A DNA stretch of 64,000 bases from Marinomonas aquimarina (GCF_900089755.1 NZ_FLOC01000013.1:1-64000); one strand, 5' to 3'. Numbered from the stretch's first letter, positions 7,404 to 16,627 are shown. Notes: a model not told the origin generated them from the sequence alone. Made by a program: numbers and translations.

Positions 7404-8420
7404 CTACTTGAAAGGTGGCGCAAACAGCACGCCACCATCACGCCACAGGGCATTCAGGCCTCGCTCTTGGCCAATTGGCGTATCGGGACCGAAGTGGCGA
7501 TCGTAGATTTCTGCGTAATTGCCGACCCCTTTAATCACTCGATAAGCCCAGTCTTGGTCTAAGCCCATCTGAGGGCCGATATCGCCGCTAACACCCAGCA
7601 GATTTTGTACTTCCACATTCTGGCTGCTTTGTTTGATCTGATCGATGTTTGCTTGGGTGATGCCTTTTTCCTCCGCTAGGATGGTGGCATGCACCACTGA
7701 GCGGACGATTTTCTGCCATTGGGCATCATCGTTACGAACTGTGGGCCCAATCGGCTCACGAGATAAGGTATCCGGTAAAATAAAGTAGTCGCCATGATTG
7801 TCGACGCGGTTGGCAAGATTGGTGGCTAGATTCATGCGATCAGCACTGTAGGCATCACAGACGCTGCCACGGAAAAAGCGATCGCCATTGGCGTACACGA
7901 CCTTGGTATCCAGCTGTTGTGTGCTGATATAGTCTTCGAGGTTCTGTTGCGTGGTGGTGTTGCCGGTCACGCACACGGTCTTATCATTTAAATCCGCCAG
8001 TGTTTCAATGTTGGAGCTCTTGCGCACCACAAAGCCTTGGCCATCGAAAAGATACAGTGCTGGAAAGCTGACTTGGTAAGCGTTTTCGCGACCCAAAGTC
8101 CAAGTAGAGCTGTACATCACCACATCGGTACTGTAATCCACCAAGGAAGTAAAACGGGACGTTGGGCCCACCTCAACAAAGTTCACGAAATTCGGGTTCT
8201 TAAGCACTGCCGCTGCAACACCGCGACAAAACTCCACATAAAAGCCTTGCCAGCGCCCCTCACGGTCTAAAGCACTGCGCCCTGGATCGTCGGGGTAGAC
8301 GCCACAATTGAGGTCACCCCGTTGTTGGATGTCTGTTAAGGTGCTGGCCTGTGCCGTCATAGCGGCCGCACTGATCAAGGCGGTCAGAGAGAAGGTGTGC
8401 AGTAACGAAAGCGCGCGCAT
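7404..8420 (-). CDS. AapJ-like periplasmic amino acid-binding protein
   Basis: A 338-residue protein with a signal peptide cleaved after about residue 25 (MTAQA|STL). It is a type 2 periplasmic binding protein of the AapJ/BztJ general amino acid class: DIQQRGDLNCGVYPDDPG, GFYVEFCRGVAAAV, TDVVMYSSTWTLGRE, VCVTGNTTTQQNLEDY and the end GLNALWRDGGVLFAPPF. In that family it delivers amino acids to an ABC permease, but none is encoded nearby. It shares an operon with a diguanylate cyclase, so a sensory role is likely. An AGGAC ribosome binding site lies five bases upstream of the ATG. Confidence 0.9.
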   Translation of the reverse strand: MRALSLLHTFSLTALISAAAMTAQASTLTDIQQRGDLNCGVYPDDPGRSALDREGRWQGFYVEFCRGVAAAVLKNPNFVNFVEVGPTSRFTSLVDYSTDVVMYSSTWTLGRENAYQVSFPALYLFDGQGFVVRKSSNIETLADLNDKTVCVTGNTTTQQNLEDYISTQQLDTKVVYANGDRFFRGSVCDAYSADRMNLATNLANRVDNHGDYFILPDTLSREPIGPTVRNDDAQWQKIVRSVVHATILAEEKGITQANIDQIKQSSQNVEVQNLLGVSGDIGPQMGLDQDWAYRVIKGVGNYAEIYDRHFGPDTPIGQERGLNALWRDGGVLFAPPFK

Positions 8421-8544
8421 AAACAGTCCTAGCTAAGCAAGTGCTTGATATGAAGGTATATCTATTACTTATGACTAATAATATAGAGAACTTTTAGGCG
8501 CGCTACCATCGTTGCGGTGATGTTCTTTGATAAAAGTAGCATAT

Positions 8545-8575
8545 TGCCAACTATGATCAGACATCATAGTTGGCA
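8545..8575 (-). terminator. Hairpin after the 2OG oxygenase gene
   Basis: TGCCAACTATGAT and ATCATAGTTGGCA form a perfect 13-pair stem with a five-base loop, 27 bases past the stop codon of the minus-strand oxygenase gene. Only a short, delayed T run follows, so it may terminate weakly or stabilise the mRNA end. Confidence 0.6.
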
Positions 8576-8602
8576 TAGCGCAACTCTATGTACTAGCGTT
8601 GG

Positions 8603-9253
8603 CTAGTGTACTAAGTTGGCGGTCAGAACGAAGGCGTCCATGTAGCCTAGCTCGCCATCGATTGGCTTAATAGGGGACGCGTAGTGGAAGAAGCGGCGGT
8701 CGTTGAGCACAACGAACTCACCATTGTTCAACGGGTGCTTCATCATGGCTTTAGAATCCTCATGTAAGTGAATGCTTACATCTCCGCCAATAATATTGTG
8801 GCGCTGGATCACGTAAATACCAATGCGGTCGAAACCATCCTGATGCACCCCTTCTGGTGCTACCTCTACTTGATGATGGTCGGCAAAGATACGCATTTGG
8901 TGCACTTCGATGGTGCTGCCATCGGCAATGTCGGCCATTTTTTGAAAATGCTCAAACAGTTCTAAGAAGGCTGAGTCGGCAACGGTTTGATCTTCAATTT
9001 CAGGATAGATACGCTCAACGTTACCTTGGAAATGGTTCACGCTTTCGTCTTGCACAAAGGCCTTCGTAGGTAGGCGTTTGAGGCTGTCGTTACGAAAGAT
9101 AAAACGCGAATATCGGCGTAGGCGGTAAGAGCCGTCGGCATAAGGGTTATCAGGTAAGTTATCAAACGATGGTGCCAAATGACTGACACTGTCTTGTGGT
9201 AATTGCCCAATTTCTAGACGAAACGCCTCTTGAGCGGATTTGGTCGTCAACAT
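8603..9253 (-). CDS. 2OG-Fe(II) dioxygenase family protein (PF10014, BsmA/IDO-like)
   Basis: A 216-residue protein with the iron-binding triad of 2-oxoglutarate dioxygenases: H-x-D in GVHQDGFDRIG and a distal histidine in RRFFHYASPI. The core YRLRRYSRF, MRIFADHHQ, HNIIGGDVSIH and LNNGEFVVLNDRR matches the 2OG-Fe_Oxy_2 family, which includes L-isoleucine hydroxylase and the E. coli biofilm protein BsmA-like group. It probably hydroxylates a free amino acid in the cytoplasm; the substrate is not readable from sequence. It appears monocistronic, with an upstream GGAGG-like sequence. Confidence 0.85.
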   Translation of the reverse strand: MLTTKSAQEAFRLEIGQLPQDSVSHLAPSFDNLPDNPYADGSYRLRRYSRFIFRNDSLKRLPTKAFVQDESVNHFQGNVERIYPEIEDQTVADSAFLELFEHFQKMADIADGSTIEVHQMRIFADHHQVEVAPEGVHQDGFDRIGIYVIQRHNIIGGDVSIHLHEDSKAMMKHPLNNGEFVVLNDRRFFHYASPIKPIDGELGYMDAFVLTANLVH

Positions 9254-9416
9254 GGTAATATCCTCCCCGTCGCTGGCAGATCATGTCCAACGCACGTGTT
9301 CTTCATGAGTAGGTAAACTCATCTATAAGTGTAGACGGGAATCTAACAATGCGGAATGCCGCATGACATCGGCAAGGTAGGAGCCGGCGTGTATCGCACC
9401 GACTCCCGTAGGATTT

Positions 9417-9836
9417 TTATTTGGCGGTGATAACAGACATCACCAATTCGCCATTCATACGAATTGGCCCATCTGCCGTTGCTCCTAGGGTGTATTCAAA
9501 CACGCCGGTATGCATGCCACCAGCTTCACCGTGCAGCATTAACATTAGCATGTCACCTGATGCGACGGGTTCTTGCAAAATGGCGTTGACGTTATTGTTC
9601 GTCCCTTTAATGACGGGGGCATAGCCTACCACTGGGCCTGGCTTCATTGAGCTATCAGTACGGTGAACGACTAACCAGCCATTAGCGTCCGACTTCACCA
9701 TGTTTGCGCTGACATAACCATGGGAGACATCTTGGTCGACACCTTTCACAGCCACTTCGTGATGGCCTGCAAAAGCAATACTGGCGCCAGACAGGGCCAA
9801 AGTGAGTGATAGGGTTTTCAGTGCTGTAGTGTTCAT
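9417..9836 (-). CDS. Small secreted DUF7282-like protein
   Basis: A 139-residue protein with a clear signal peptide (TLSLTLALSGASIAFA|GHHE). The mature part is predicted mostly beta, with DANGWLVVHRTDSSMKPGPVVGYAPV and VASGDMLMLMLHGEAGG, as in DUF7282 proteins found in archaea and marine bacteria. Several histidines cluster near the mature N-terminus and the GEAGGMHTG segment, which might bind metal. Function is unknown. It appears monocistronic. Confidence 0.7.
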   Translation of the reverse strand: MNTTALKTLSLTLALSGASIAFAGHHEVAVKGVDQDVSHGYVSANMVKSDANGWLVVHRTDSSMKPGPVVGYAPVIKGTNNNVNAILQEPVASGDMLMLMLHGEAGGMHTGVFEYTLGATADGPIRMNGELVMSVITAK

Positions 9837-9944
9837 AGTTACCTTCCTGTATAGGGTTCATAGATGCTATTAACCACTAACGAACGACATGTTAGCCCTA
9901 TGACATACGCAGGCAATTGGGAAACGTCTCACAAAAACATCATT

Positions 9945-11690
9945 TTATTCCTGTTGTTTATGAATCAACCCTTTTAAGCACAGCTCGAGGAACTCTTCCG
10001 CCGGGATGGGTTTGCTGTACAAATAGCCTTGCAGCTGATCACAACCGATGTCGCGTAGGATGCGTTCTTGGGTGGCTTGTTCGACACCTTCTGCCACCAG
10101 TGCCATGCCAAGTTGCTTCGCCAGAGTGGTCACCGCTTTGATAATCGCCAGATCATAATTCTCTTGGTCCTCTTGTAAGTGCGACACAAAAGAGCGGTCA
10201 ATCTTCAGGGTATCCAGCGGCAGATTGCGTAAATAGCTCAAGGATGAGTAGCCGGTGCCAAAGTCATCCAGAGCGACCTTGATGCCCCGCGAGCGAATGT
10301 AATTGATGATATCGGTGGAGTTTTCAATATCCGTAAGCAGCTGGCTTTCGGTAAGCTCCAATTCAATTAAATGAGGCGGCAGCTGGACCTTGTCGATGGT
10401 CAGCATCAGACGGTCTAACCAGCTTGGGTCTGACAGCTGGATAGCGGAAACATTGATCGCCACGGGCAGGTCAATGAGGCCGATGTCATTCAGACTCTTG
10501 GCGTAGCGGCAGGCGTTTTCAAAGATCCAATCTCCCAAAGGTAAGATGGCACCGCTCTCTTCGGCAATGGGAATAAATTCCACCGGTGATAGCATGCCTA
10601 AGGTGGGGTGATTCCAGCGCACCAACGCCTCATAGCCACAGACGCGGCGTGACAGTCCGCCGATTTTCGGTTGGTAGTAAAGCTCAAATTCTTGATCTTC
10701 TACCGCTTGCAGTAGGCTCTGTTGAATCAGCTTGCGCCGCTCAATCTGTTCTTGAATAGATTGGGTAAAGATCATCGAACGGTCGCCACCGGTTTGCTTC
10801 GCAATGTACATGGCGGACTCTGCATGGGAAATCAGTTCATCATCGTCGTTGGCGTCGACGTTGAGCTGCGCGGTGCCGATACTGCAGCTGACTTTGATGA
10901 TATGGCCGCGTATCTTGTAGGGTTCACTTAATGTCGCCGACAGGCGTTCTAGCAATTGATTGAGGTCGATGTCCTCCCGTGCATCAAAGCGAAACGCCAT
11001 CAAAAATTCATCGCCACTAAAGCGGCCGATCAGTTGCTCCTGATCTCGTTGAATCGGGTACAACAAGGCATCGTTAATCTCATGCCAGACGATGCGGATA
11101 CGCTCCGCTAGAATGGCAATCAAATCGTCGCCCACCACATAGCCATAGCGCTCGTTAATTTCTTTGAAGCGATCTATGTCTAAGTACAGTTGCACTAGGC
11201 GATCGTTAGGAGCAACGGTGCGAATCATGCGTGCTAGGAATTCGCGGTAGCAATGGCGATTATAGAGCCCCGTCAAAGGGTCAATGTTGGCCAGACGCTC
11301 TTTTTCGTGGAAACTTGGGCTGCTGTTACTGGTTTCATGAAACACACCGACGTAGTGTGTGATTTCGCCCTCGTCATTGCGTACCGCTTGGATTTTGAGC
11401 CATTTCGGGTATACCTCAGCGTTCTTGCGGCGATCCCAAATTTCACCTTCCCAAACGCCATGGGTGGTGAGGGCATGCCACATCGACTCGTAGAACACTT
11501 TACTGTGCCGACCAGATTTTATTTTCGCTGGTGGTTGACCAATTAACTCATCTTCGTGGTACCCCGAAATGTCTTGGTAAGCTTGGTTGACCTGCAAAAT
11601 AATGCCTTGGGCATCGGTCACGACCACTGCATCACGAAACATATTCATTACAGCAGGGGAGAACGGGACATTGGTTAACAAGGCTTCCAT
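9945..11690 (-). CDS. PAS-GGDEF-EAL cyclic-di-GMP protein
   Basis: A soluble 581-residue protein: PAS sensor (about 10-125, VTDAQGIILQVNQAYQDISGY), GGDEF (about 135-290) and EAL (about 310-560). The GGDEF motif is SGDEF, so cyclase activity is uncertain, although the metal-binding LDIDRFKEIN is intact. The EAL half is fully equipped: GYEALVRWNH, LELTESQL, LDDFGTGYSSL, TLKIDRSF and VAEGVEQAT. I therefore expect a net phosphodiesterase whose activity may be tuned by GTP binding or by a PAS ligand. No membrane segment is seen. It appears monocistronic. Confidence 0.92.
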   Translation of the reverse strand: MEALLTNVPFSPAVMNMFRDAVVVTDAQGIILQVNQAYQDISGYHEDELIGQPPAKIKSGRHSKVFYESMWHALTTHGVWEGEIWDRRKNAEVYPKWLKIQAVRNDEGEITHYVGVFHETSNSSPSFHEKERLANIDPLTGLYNRHCYREFLARMIRTVAPNDRLVQLYLDIDRFKEINERYGYVVGDDLIAILAERIRIVWHEINDALLYPIQRDQEQLIGRFSGDEFLMAFRFDAREDIDLNQLLERLSATLSEPYKIRGHIIKVSCSIGTAQLNVDANDDDELISHAESAMYIAKQTGGDRSMIFTQSIQEQIERRKLIQQSLLQAVEDQEFELYYQPKIGGLSRRVCGYEALVRWNHPTLGMLSPVEFIPIAEESGAILPLGDWIFENACRYAKSLNDIGLIDLPVAINVSAIQLSDPSWLDRLMLTIDKVQLPPHLIELELTESQLLTDIENSTDIINYIRSRGIKVALDDFGTGYSSLSYLRNLPLDTLKIDRSFVSHLQEDQENYDLAIIKAVTTLAKQLGMALVAEGVEQATQERILRDIGCDQLQGYLYSKPIPAEEFLELCLKGLIHKQQE

Positions 11691-11787
11691 GAATACCTAC
11701 TCAAAAAATAAGGGTATTTAAGACTATAGAAACCAAATAGAAGAAAATTGATTTAGCGCAAACTTGCACACAATGTGAGCAAAATTT

Positions 11788-11819
11788 AACAAGCGTGGCG
11801 AGTGTTCGCCACGCTTGTT
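11788..11819. terminator. Terminator downstream of the TRAP operon
   Basis: A perfect 14-pair stem (AACAAGCGTGGCGA with TCGCCACGCTTGTT, GTGT loop) lies seven bases past the DctM stop codon. T residues follow on the minus strand. Confidence 0.85.
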
Positions 11820-11825
11820 TGAGGG

Positions 11826-13127
11826 TTAACCTAAGGCGTTAGGAAGCCATAAGGCGATGTCTGGGAAAATGCAGAGCAGCAAGGCTGCGACACACATCAA
11901 GACGAAGAATGGGAAGGAAGCTTTGGCGACCTTACCGATTTTTTCACCGGTTAAGCCCTGCAACACAAACAGGTTAAAGCCGACTGGCGGTGTGATCTGA
12001 CCCAGTTCTACCATGATCACCAAGAACACACCGAACCATAGCGGATCAAAGCCTGCTTGAATGACGATAGGTAAGGTAATCGGCAAACTCATAACCGTGA
12101 TCGAAATGCCATCTAGGAACAGTCCCAATAACACATAGAACAACGCCAGCGCCAACAATAGCCAAGCCGGAGATAAATCTAGGCTGGCAATATAAGTCGC
12201 CAATTCTGCCGGTAAGTGCAGATACCCCATGGCGGTTGATAACAGCGCAGCGGTAATCAAGATACTGCACACCATGGTGGAGCTCAGTAGGCTGCCAACC
12301 AAGGCCTCGCGGAAGATCTCGACGTTTAACTGGCGCTCTACCAGCAGCAACACCAAGGTGGCTAATACCCCCACCGCTGCCGCCTCAGAGGGGGTGGCAA
12401 TACCGGTATAGATGGCGCCCATGACAATGGTGATCAGCAGAATGACTGGGAACAATAAGCCTAGACTCTGTAACTTCGTCACCGTCGTGCCGGTTTCTTT
12501 GGGAGCAATGCTCGGGTCCATCAAGGCGCGCGTCATCAAGTAGCCAGTGTACAAAGCTGCGACCAACAGGCCTGGTAGTACGCCAGACATAAACAGCTTG
12601 GTGATCGACACTTCTGCCTGTACCCCATAGACGATCATCACGATCGACGGTGGAATCAACAGGCCTAAACTGCCGGCCCCTGCCAATGAGCCAATCGATA
12701 ATTGACGGTCGTAACCGCGGACTTTTAACTCATTGGTGGTGATCTTACCCACGGTTGCCGTCGTCGCGGCACTGGAGCCACTGACCGCCGCAAACATGGC
12801 ACAACCAAACACATTGGTATGCAAAATACCGCCTGGGATGTGACGGGTCCAAGGCTCTAAACCACGGAACAAACGATCGGATATGTTGGAGCGAAAAATC
12901 AGCTCCCCCATTAAGATAAATAAGGGAATGGCGGCCAACTCCCAGGAGTTACCGGCACGGAAGATAATTCGACTTAGAATGGCTCCCGCTCGGTCGATAC
13001 TGACATCACCAATCATAATCAATGACAGCAGGGCCACGATGGCAAGCCCTGAAAACACCCAGACACCCATGCCGAGTACCACGAGAATCAAGGCAATCAC
13101 GCCCACGGCGGATAATACGATTTCCAT
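11826..13127 (-). CDS. dctM: TRAP transporter large permease (DctM family)
   Basis: A 433-residue, highly hydrophobic protein with about twelve membrane helices. It carries the DctM signatures FILMGELIFRSNISDRLFRGLEPW, TNVFGCAMFAAVSGSSAATTATVG, SLGLLIPPSIVMIVYG and ELGQITPPVGFNLFVLQGLTG. It forms the sodium-driven translocation channel of a tripartite ATP-independent periplasmic transporter with the small subunit encoded 12 bases upstream. It is the last gene of the dctP-dctQ-dctM operon, and a strong hairpin follows. The substrate is set by the binding protein, not by this subunit. Confidence 0.95.
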   Translation of the reverse strand: MEIVLSAVGVIALILVVLGMGVWVFSGLAIVALLSLIMIGDVSIDRAGAILSRIIFRAGNSWELAAIPLFILMGELIFRSNISDRLFRGLEPWTRHIPGGILHTNVFGCAMFAAVSGSSAATTATVGKITTNELKVRGYDRQLSIGSLAGAGSLGLLIPPSIVMIVYGVQAEVSITKLFMSGVLPGLLVAALYTGYLMTRALMDPSIAPKETGTTVTKLQSLGLLFPVILLITIVMGAIYTGIATPSEAAAVGVLATLVLLLVERQLNVEIFREALVGSLLSSTMVCSILITAALLSTAMGYLHLPAELATYIASLDLSPAWLLLALALFYVLLGLFLDGISITVMSLPITLPIVIQAGFDPLWFGVFLVIMVELGQITPPVGFNLFVLQGLTGEKIGKVAKASFPFFVLMCVAALLLCIFPDIALWLPNALG

Positions 13128-13139
13128 ATTTGGCGTCCC

Positions 13140-13670
13140 TTAATGTTCTTGAGTATGTGTCGCAGCGCTGTGCAGTTCCGGCGATTGCTGGCGGAACAAC
13201 AAAATCAGCGCGTGGGTAAACAGGGTGAAGCAGAGTAAGCCCAGTCCCACTAATACCAAGCCTTGGGGAATCCACAACGGCGTTTCCATGATCGACTGGC
13301 TGGTGGTGCCACGTTTGAAACTGCGCAACACATTGGTTTGCCAGTAGCTGTAAATCCACGCAAACATGGCGAAGGAGACCAAGGTGGCAAACAGATCAAA
13401 CAACCAGCGTTTGCTCTCTGGCACCCGCTCGATGATTAAGCCAACACGAATCAGGCTGCCGCGCTCCAAGCTGTAGCCCAGACCGAGAAACGTCAGCGTC
13501 GCAACGGCATAACCGACAAACTCATCCAACACATAGGTGGACGTGCCAAACAAACGCAGCACTATCTCTAGCAAGATATGCCCTAAAATATAAACAATCA
13601 GTAACATGGCGATGCCCCCCGACACCTTATTCAGGAGTCGGGAGCAGCCTAACAGCAGGTTTAAAAACAT
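13140..13670 (-). CDS. dctQ: TRAP transporter small permease (DctQ family)
   Basis: A 176-residue protein with four membrane helices and the DctQ pattern: VLDEFVGYAVATLTFLGLGYSLERGSLIRVG followed by TSQSIMETPLWIPQGLVLVGLGL. It lies directly after the binding-protein gene, with no spacer, and 12 bases before dctM. The subunit helps dock the binding protein and associates with DctM in the inner membrane. Confidence 0.93.
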   Translation of the reverse strand: MFLNLLLGCSRLLNKVSGGIAMLLIVYILGHILLEIVLRLFGTSTYVLDEFVGYAVATLTFLGLGYSLERGSLIRVGLIIERVPESKRWLFDLFATLVSFAMFAWIYSYWQTNVLRSFKRGTTSQSIMETPLWIPQGLVLVGLGLLCFTLFTHALILLFRQQSPELHSAATHTQEH

Positions 13671-14648
13671 TTATTTCTCTTTGTTGAATTCCGCAAGAAT
13701 CGCTTCACCGCGCTCACCGGCATCTTCTAACCATTCAGCCAATGCTGGTTGAGCGGATTCCTGTAGGTGCTGCATAAATGGCGCAGGCAATTCACTGTGG
13801 ATGGCAACGGAATGCTCTGCCAACTCTTGGTAGTTGTCTTTGACACGCATACGCACGGTTTGCCAGTTATGCTCATCGGTCAGTTTGGCAGCTTCCATCA
13901 CGGCGGCACGCTCATCGTCAGAGAGGCTTTCGAATTCATCACGGTTCATGTGCACCATGTTGAGCGGGATGGCATATTGGATTGCACTGTAGTTGTCCAA
14001 GTGCTCCCAGAAACTGCCACTGGCGCCCGCATCGGCAGAGGTTAATACCGCTTCAATGCCGCCGGTCGACAACTGTGGCACCACATCTGCCCAGGATAGG
14101 TTTACCGGCGCGGCGCCCGCTTCACGTAGCGTCAAGGTACCGTTTTTGTCGTAGGAGCGGATCTTTAAGCCTTCCAGTGACGTTGCTGAATCGACTTTTT
14201 CTTTTGACCAAATACCGCTGGCAGGCCATGGTGAGGCGTAGAGCAGAATCTGATCATTGTCTTCAAAGATCTCCGCGTAATAGGGCTTAGCGATTTTGTA
14301 GAGCAGCTCGGCTTGATCTTCCCCTTCCACTAGGAAAGGCAAGGATGACAGAAGAAAGATAGGGTCAATGCCTGCCATAGAGCCCGCTAGGGTGTCGGCA
14401 ATTTGCACGGCATTATCGGCCACCGCATAAAAGTGGTCTGCGGATTTGTAGCCCAACGCCCCACCTGAGTGCAAGGTGATGTCCACTTTGCTATTACTCA
14501 ATTCCTTAACCTTCTCGATGAAAAACTGATCCCCTTGGGCGTGAATCGAATTGGTGTTGTATTCGTTCGAGAAATCAAATTGAGCCGCCACAGCGAAGGA
14601 GGCGTTTGATGCGATCAATGCAGATACTAATAAACCAGATACTCGCAT
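13671..14648 (-). CDS. dctP: TRAP transporter solute-binding protein (DctP family)
   Basis: A 325-residue periplasmic protein with a signal peptide ending near residue 22 (NASFAVA|AQFD). The DctP fold is shown by FFIEKVKELSNSKVDITLHSGGALG, FLLSSLPFLVEGEDQAELLY and LEGLKIRSYDKNG, where the arginine normally binds the substrate carboxylate. It is first in the dctPQM operon. About 240 bases separate it from a divergent DadA-like flavoprotein, so the ligand may be a D-amino acid or related imino or hydroxy acid. This is inference from context. Confidence 0.93.
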   Translation of the reverse strand: MRVSGLLVSALIASNASFAVAAQFDFSNEYNTNSIHAQGDQFFIEKVKELSNSKVDITLHSGGALGYKSADHFYAVADNAVQIADTLAGSMAGIDPIFLLSSLPFLVEGEDQAELLYKIAKPYYAEIFEDNDQILLYASPWPASGIWSKEKVDSATSLEGLKIRSYDKNGTLTLREAGAAPVNLSWADVVPQLSTGGIEAVLTSADAGASGSFWEHLDNYSAIQYAIPLNMVHMNRDEFESLSDDERAAVMEAAKLTDEHNWQTVRMRVKDNYQELAEHSVAIHSELPAPFMQHLQESAQPALAEWLEDAGERGEAILAEFNKEK

Positions 14649-14829
14649 AATTCTTCTGTCCCTTTTCCATGAATGTAGATTTACTATAAGGAGTCTAAAA
14701 TTGAAGCGCTAGTGCTATTGGCGAAGAGTGTCGCATTTATGACCAGCCACACCTTGCAAATTGGTTACGCAACTTCTGGGCCAAACAGGTAAAGGAAAGA
14801 CGAAAAATCCGTTAAATGGCCGAGGTTCG

Positions 14830-14835
14830 TATAAT
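14830..14835 (+). promoter_or_regulatory. -10 box of the DadA-like gene
   Basis: A perfect TATAAT lies 50 bases before the ATG at 14885. The corresponding -35 region is poor (TCCGTT-like), so an activator may be involved. A start site near 14842 would exclude the earlier in-frame GTG at 14843. Confidence 0.45.
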
Positions 14836-14884
14836 AGGCTAGGTGTGTTCGAACGCCGCTGAGCACAGTGAACTAGGAGGGATC

Positions 14885-16117
14885 ATGGCAGATTTTATCG
14901 TGTTAGGGGCCGGCATGGTGGGCGTCTCCAGTGCGCTGGCCTTGCAACAACATGGGCATTCAGTGGTCCTAGTGGATCGCAAACAGCCAGGTTTAGAAAC
15001 CAGCTTTGGTAATGCCGGTATTATTCAAACCGAAGCGGTGGAGCCTTATGCCTTGCCGCAAGATCTGGCCACCTTATGGCGCTATGCCATCGGTACCAGC
15101 AATGATGTGGTCTGGAAAACCATACCGACCTTGAAGATGGCACCTGCCTTATGGCGTTATTTTCGCAATTCCGCCGCAGCCAAGCATCATGCCATTTCCA
15201 CCACCTATGCCAAGCTGGCCGCCCAAGCCACTGCTGATCATGCCCCTCTGATTGAAGCCGCAGGAGCGGAGGCGTTAATTCTGCGTCAAGGCTTAAGCAT
15301 GTTGTATCGGGATGAGCCCAGCTTTGTTCGAGAAAGCCAGCGTGCGGAACGTATTGAGCGGGAGTATGGCGTACGTTCACGTATCCTTGACGGAGTGTCT
15401 TATCAAGCTGAGGAGCCGGCTTTGAGCCAAGCCCCCGTTGGCGCCATTCATTGGCTACAAAGCTGGAGTTGTCGCGACCCAGGTGGGCTGACCCAGGCCT
15501 ATGCCGATTTGTTCGTACAACGTGGTGGCACACTCTTAGCCGGTGATGCCAACAGCCTGATGGAAACCGGGACTGGTTGGCGTGTGCAAACGCCATCCGG
15601 TGCCATCACGGCTGAGCAGGTGGTGGTGGCGCTAGGACCATGGAGCCCTAAGTTGCTGAAACGTTTTGGCTACCACATCCCGATGGTCTACAAGCGTGGT
15701 TATCACGGCCATTATCAAGCCACGATCCCTCTCAAGCGGCCCTTCTTAGACGTGGCCAACGGTGTGCTGGCAGCGCCCATGAATCAAGGCATTCGTGTCA
15801 CGACTGGGGCGGCGTTAGTGGATCTCAATGATCCCGCTGAACCGAAGCAGTTGCAACGTGGGGTGACTGCACTGCGCACCATGCTGGAGATGGGCGATCG
15901 AGTGCATGAGAACCAATGGTATGGCACACGTCCGTGTATGCCGGATATGTTACCCGTGGTGGGTAAAGCACCGAAGCACGTGCGTATGTGGTTCCATTTT
16001 GGTCATGGCCATCAGGGCTTCACTCAGGGGCCGACCACGGCGAACATTTTATTGTCTGAGATCGCCGGTGAGCATCAGAAAACTTGGGATGCCTTGCTGC
16101 CGCAGGGACGTTGTTAG
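14885..16117 (+). CDS. FAD-dependent D-amino acid dehydrogenase-like oxidoreductase (DadA family)
   Basis: A 410-residue flavoprotein. The N-terminus has the dinucleotide-binding fingerprint DFIVLGAGMVGVSSALALQQ (GxGxxG), then LVDRKQPGLETSFGNAG as in DadA. The C-terminus has WYGTRPCMPDMLPVVGKAP and FHFGHGHQGFTQGPTTA. DadA-type enzymes oxidatively deaminate D-amino acids and feed electrons to the respiratory chain. I chose ATG 14885 because AGGAGG lies four bases upstream; an in-frame GTG at 14843 lacks this. The divergent TRAP operon may import its substrate. The specificity is not certain. Confidence 0.9.
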   Translation: MADFIVLGAGMVGVSSALALQQHGHSVVLVDRKQPGLETSFGNAGIIQTEAVEPYALPQDLATLWRYAIGTSNDVVWKTIPTLKMAPALWRYFRNSAAAKHHAISTTYAKLAAQATADHAPLIEAAGAEALILRQGLSMLYRDEPSFVRESQRAERIEREYGVRSRILDGVSYQAEEPALSQAPVGAIHWLQSWSCRDPGGLTQAYADLFVQRGGTLLAGDANSLMETGTGWRVQTPSGAITAEQVVVALGPWSPKLLKRFGYHIPMVYKRGYHGHYQATIPLKRPFLDVANGVLAAPMNQGIRVTTGAALVDLNDPAEPKQLQRGVTALRTMLEMGDRVHENQWYGTRPCMPDMLPVVGKAPKHVRMWFHFGHGHQGFTQGPTTANILLSEIAGEHQKTWDALLPQGRC

Positions 16118-16258
16118 GGGAGACGGACATCTAGGGGCAGTGTTTCTGGATGCTTTTTGCGAACTTGTAAACAAAAAGAAGATTAGAGCTCAAAGCTTTA
16201 AATGCGTGTCTTATGTCGCTAGTTTGAATGATGAATTAACGCACAGGAGGTACATATT

Positions 16259-16597
16259 ATGGCAACAGCAAACAGCTCTACTCAGACCAAAAATGGTACT
16301 CAAGCGAAAAGTAATGCCCAATCTAAGGCCCACGATGCCGTCGATAAAGCCGCGGAAACAGCCCACAAGGGTGTGGATGGTGCAGCGGCCGCTGCGGAAA
16401 ATGGTCAAGAACGTGTGGACGCTGTGGCTCAGCAAATCAGTGAGCAGGCCCATCAAATTGCTGATACTGCCCGTGAGCAGAGTGAGAAAGTGAGTAACGC
16501 TGTGGGCACCTACGCCAAGGAGAACCCTCTGAAAACCGTGGGCTTTGCATTCTTAGCTGGGGCCGTCGCCGCCAGCCTGCTGTGTAAGCGTAAGTAG
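16259..16597 (+). CDS. DUF883 (YqjD/ElaB) ribosome-tethering-type membrane protein
   Basis: A 112-residue protein. Its first 80 residues are hydrophilic, alanine and glutamine rich and probably coiled coil. A C-terminal hydrophobic anchor follows (NPLKTVGFAFLAGAVAASLLCKRK). This is the layout of YqjD/ElaB; in E. coli these bind ribosomes to the inner membrane in stationary phase. AGGAGG lies eight bases before the ATG. It heads an operon with YqjE-like and YqjK-like genes, as in E. coli. Confidence 0.9.
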   Translation: MATANSSTQTKNGTQAKSNAQSKAHDAVDKAAETAHKGVDGAAAAAENGQERVDAVAQQISEQAHQIADTAREQSEKVSNAVGTYAKENPLKTVGFAFLAGAVAASLLCKRK

Positions 16598-16627
16598 CGC
16601 CCTGTAGGCCTTCATGGAAGCAGACCT

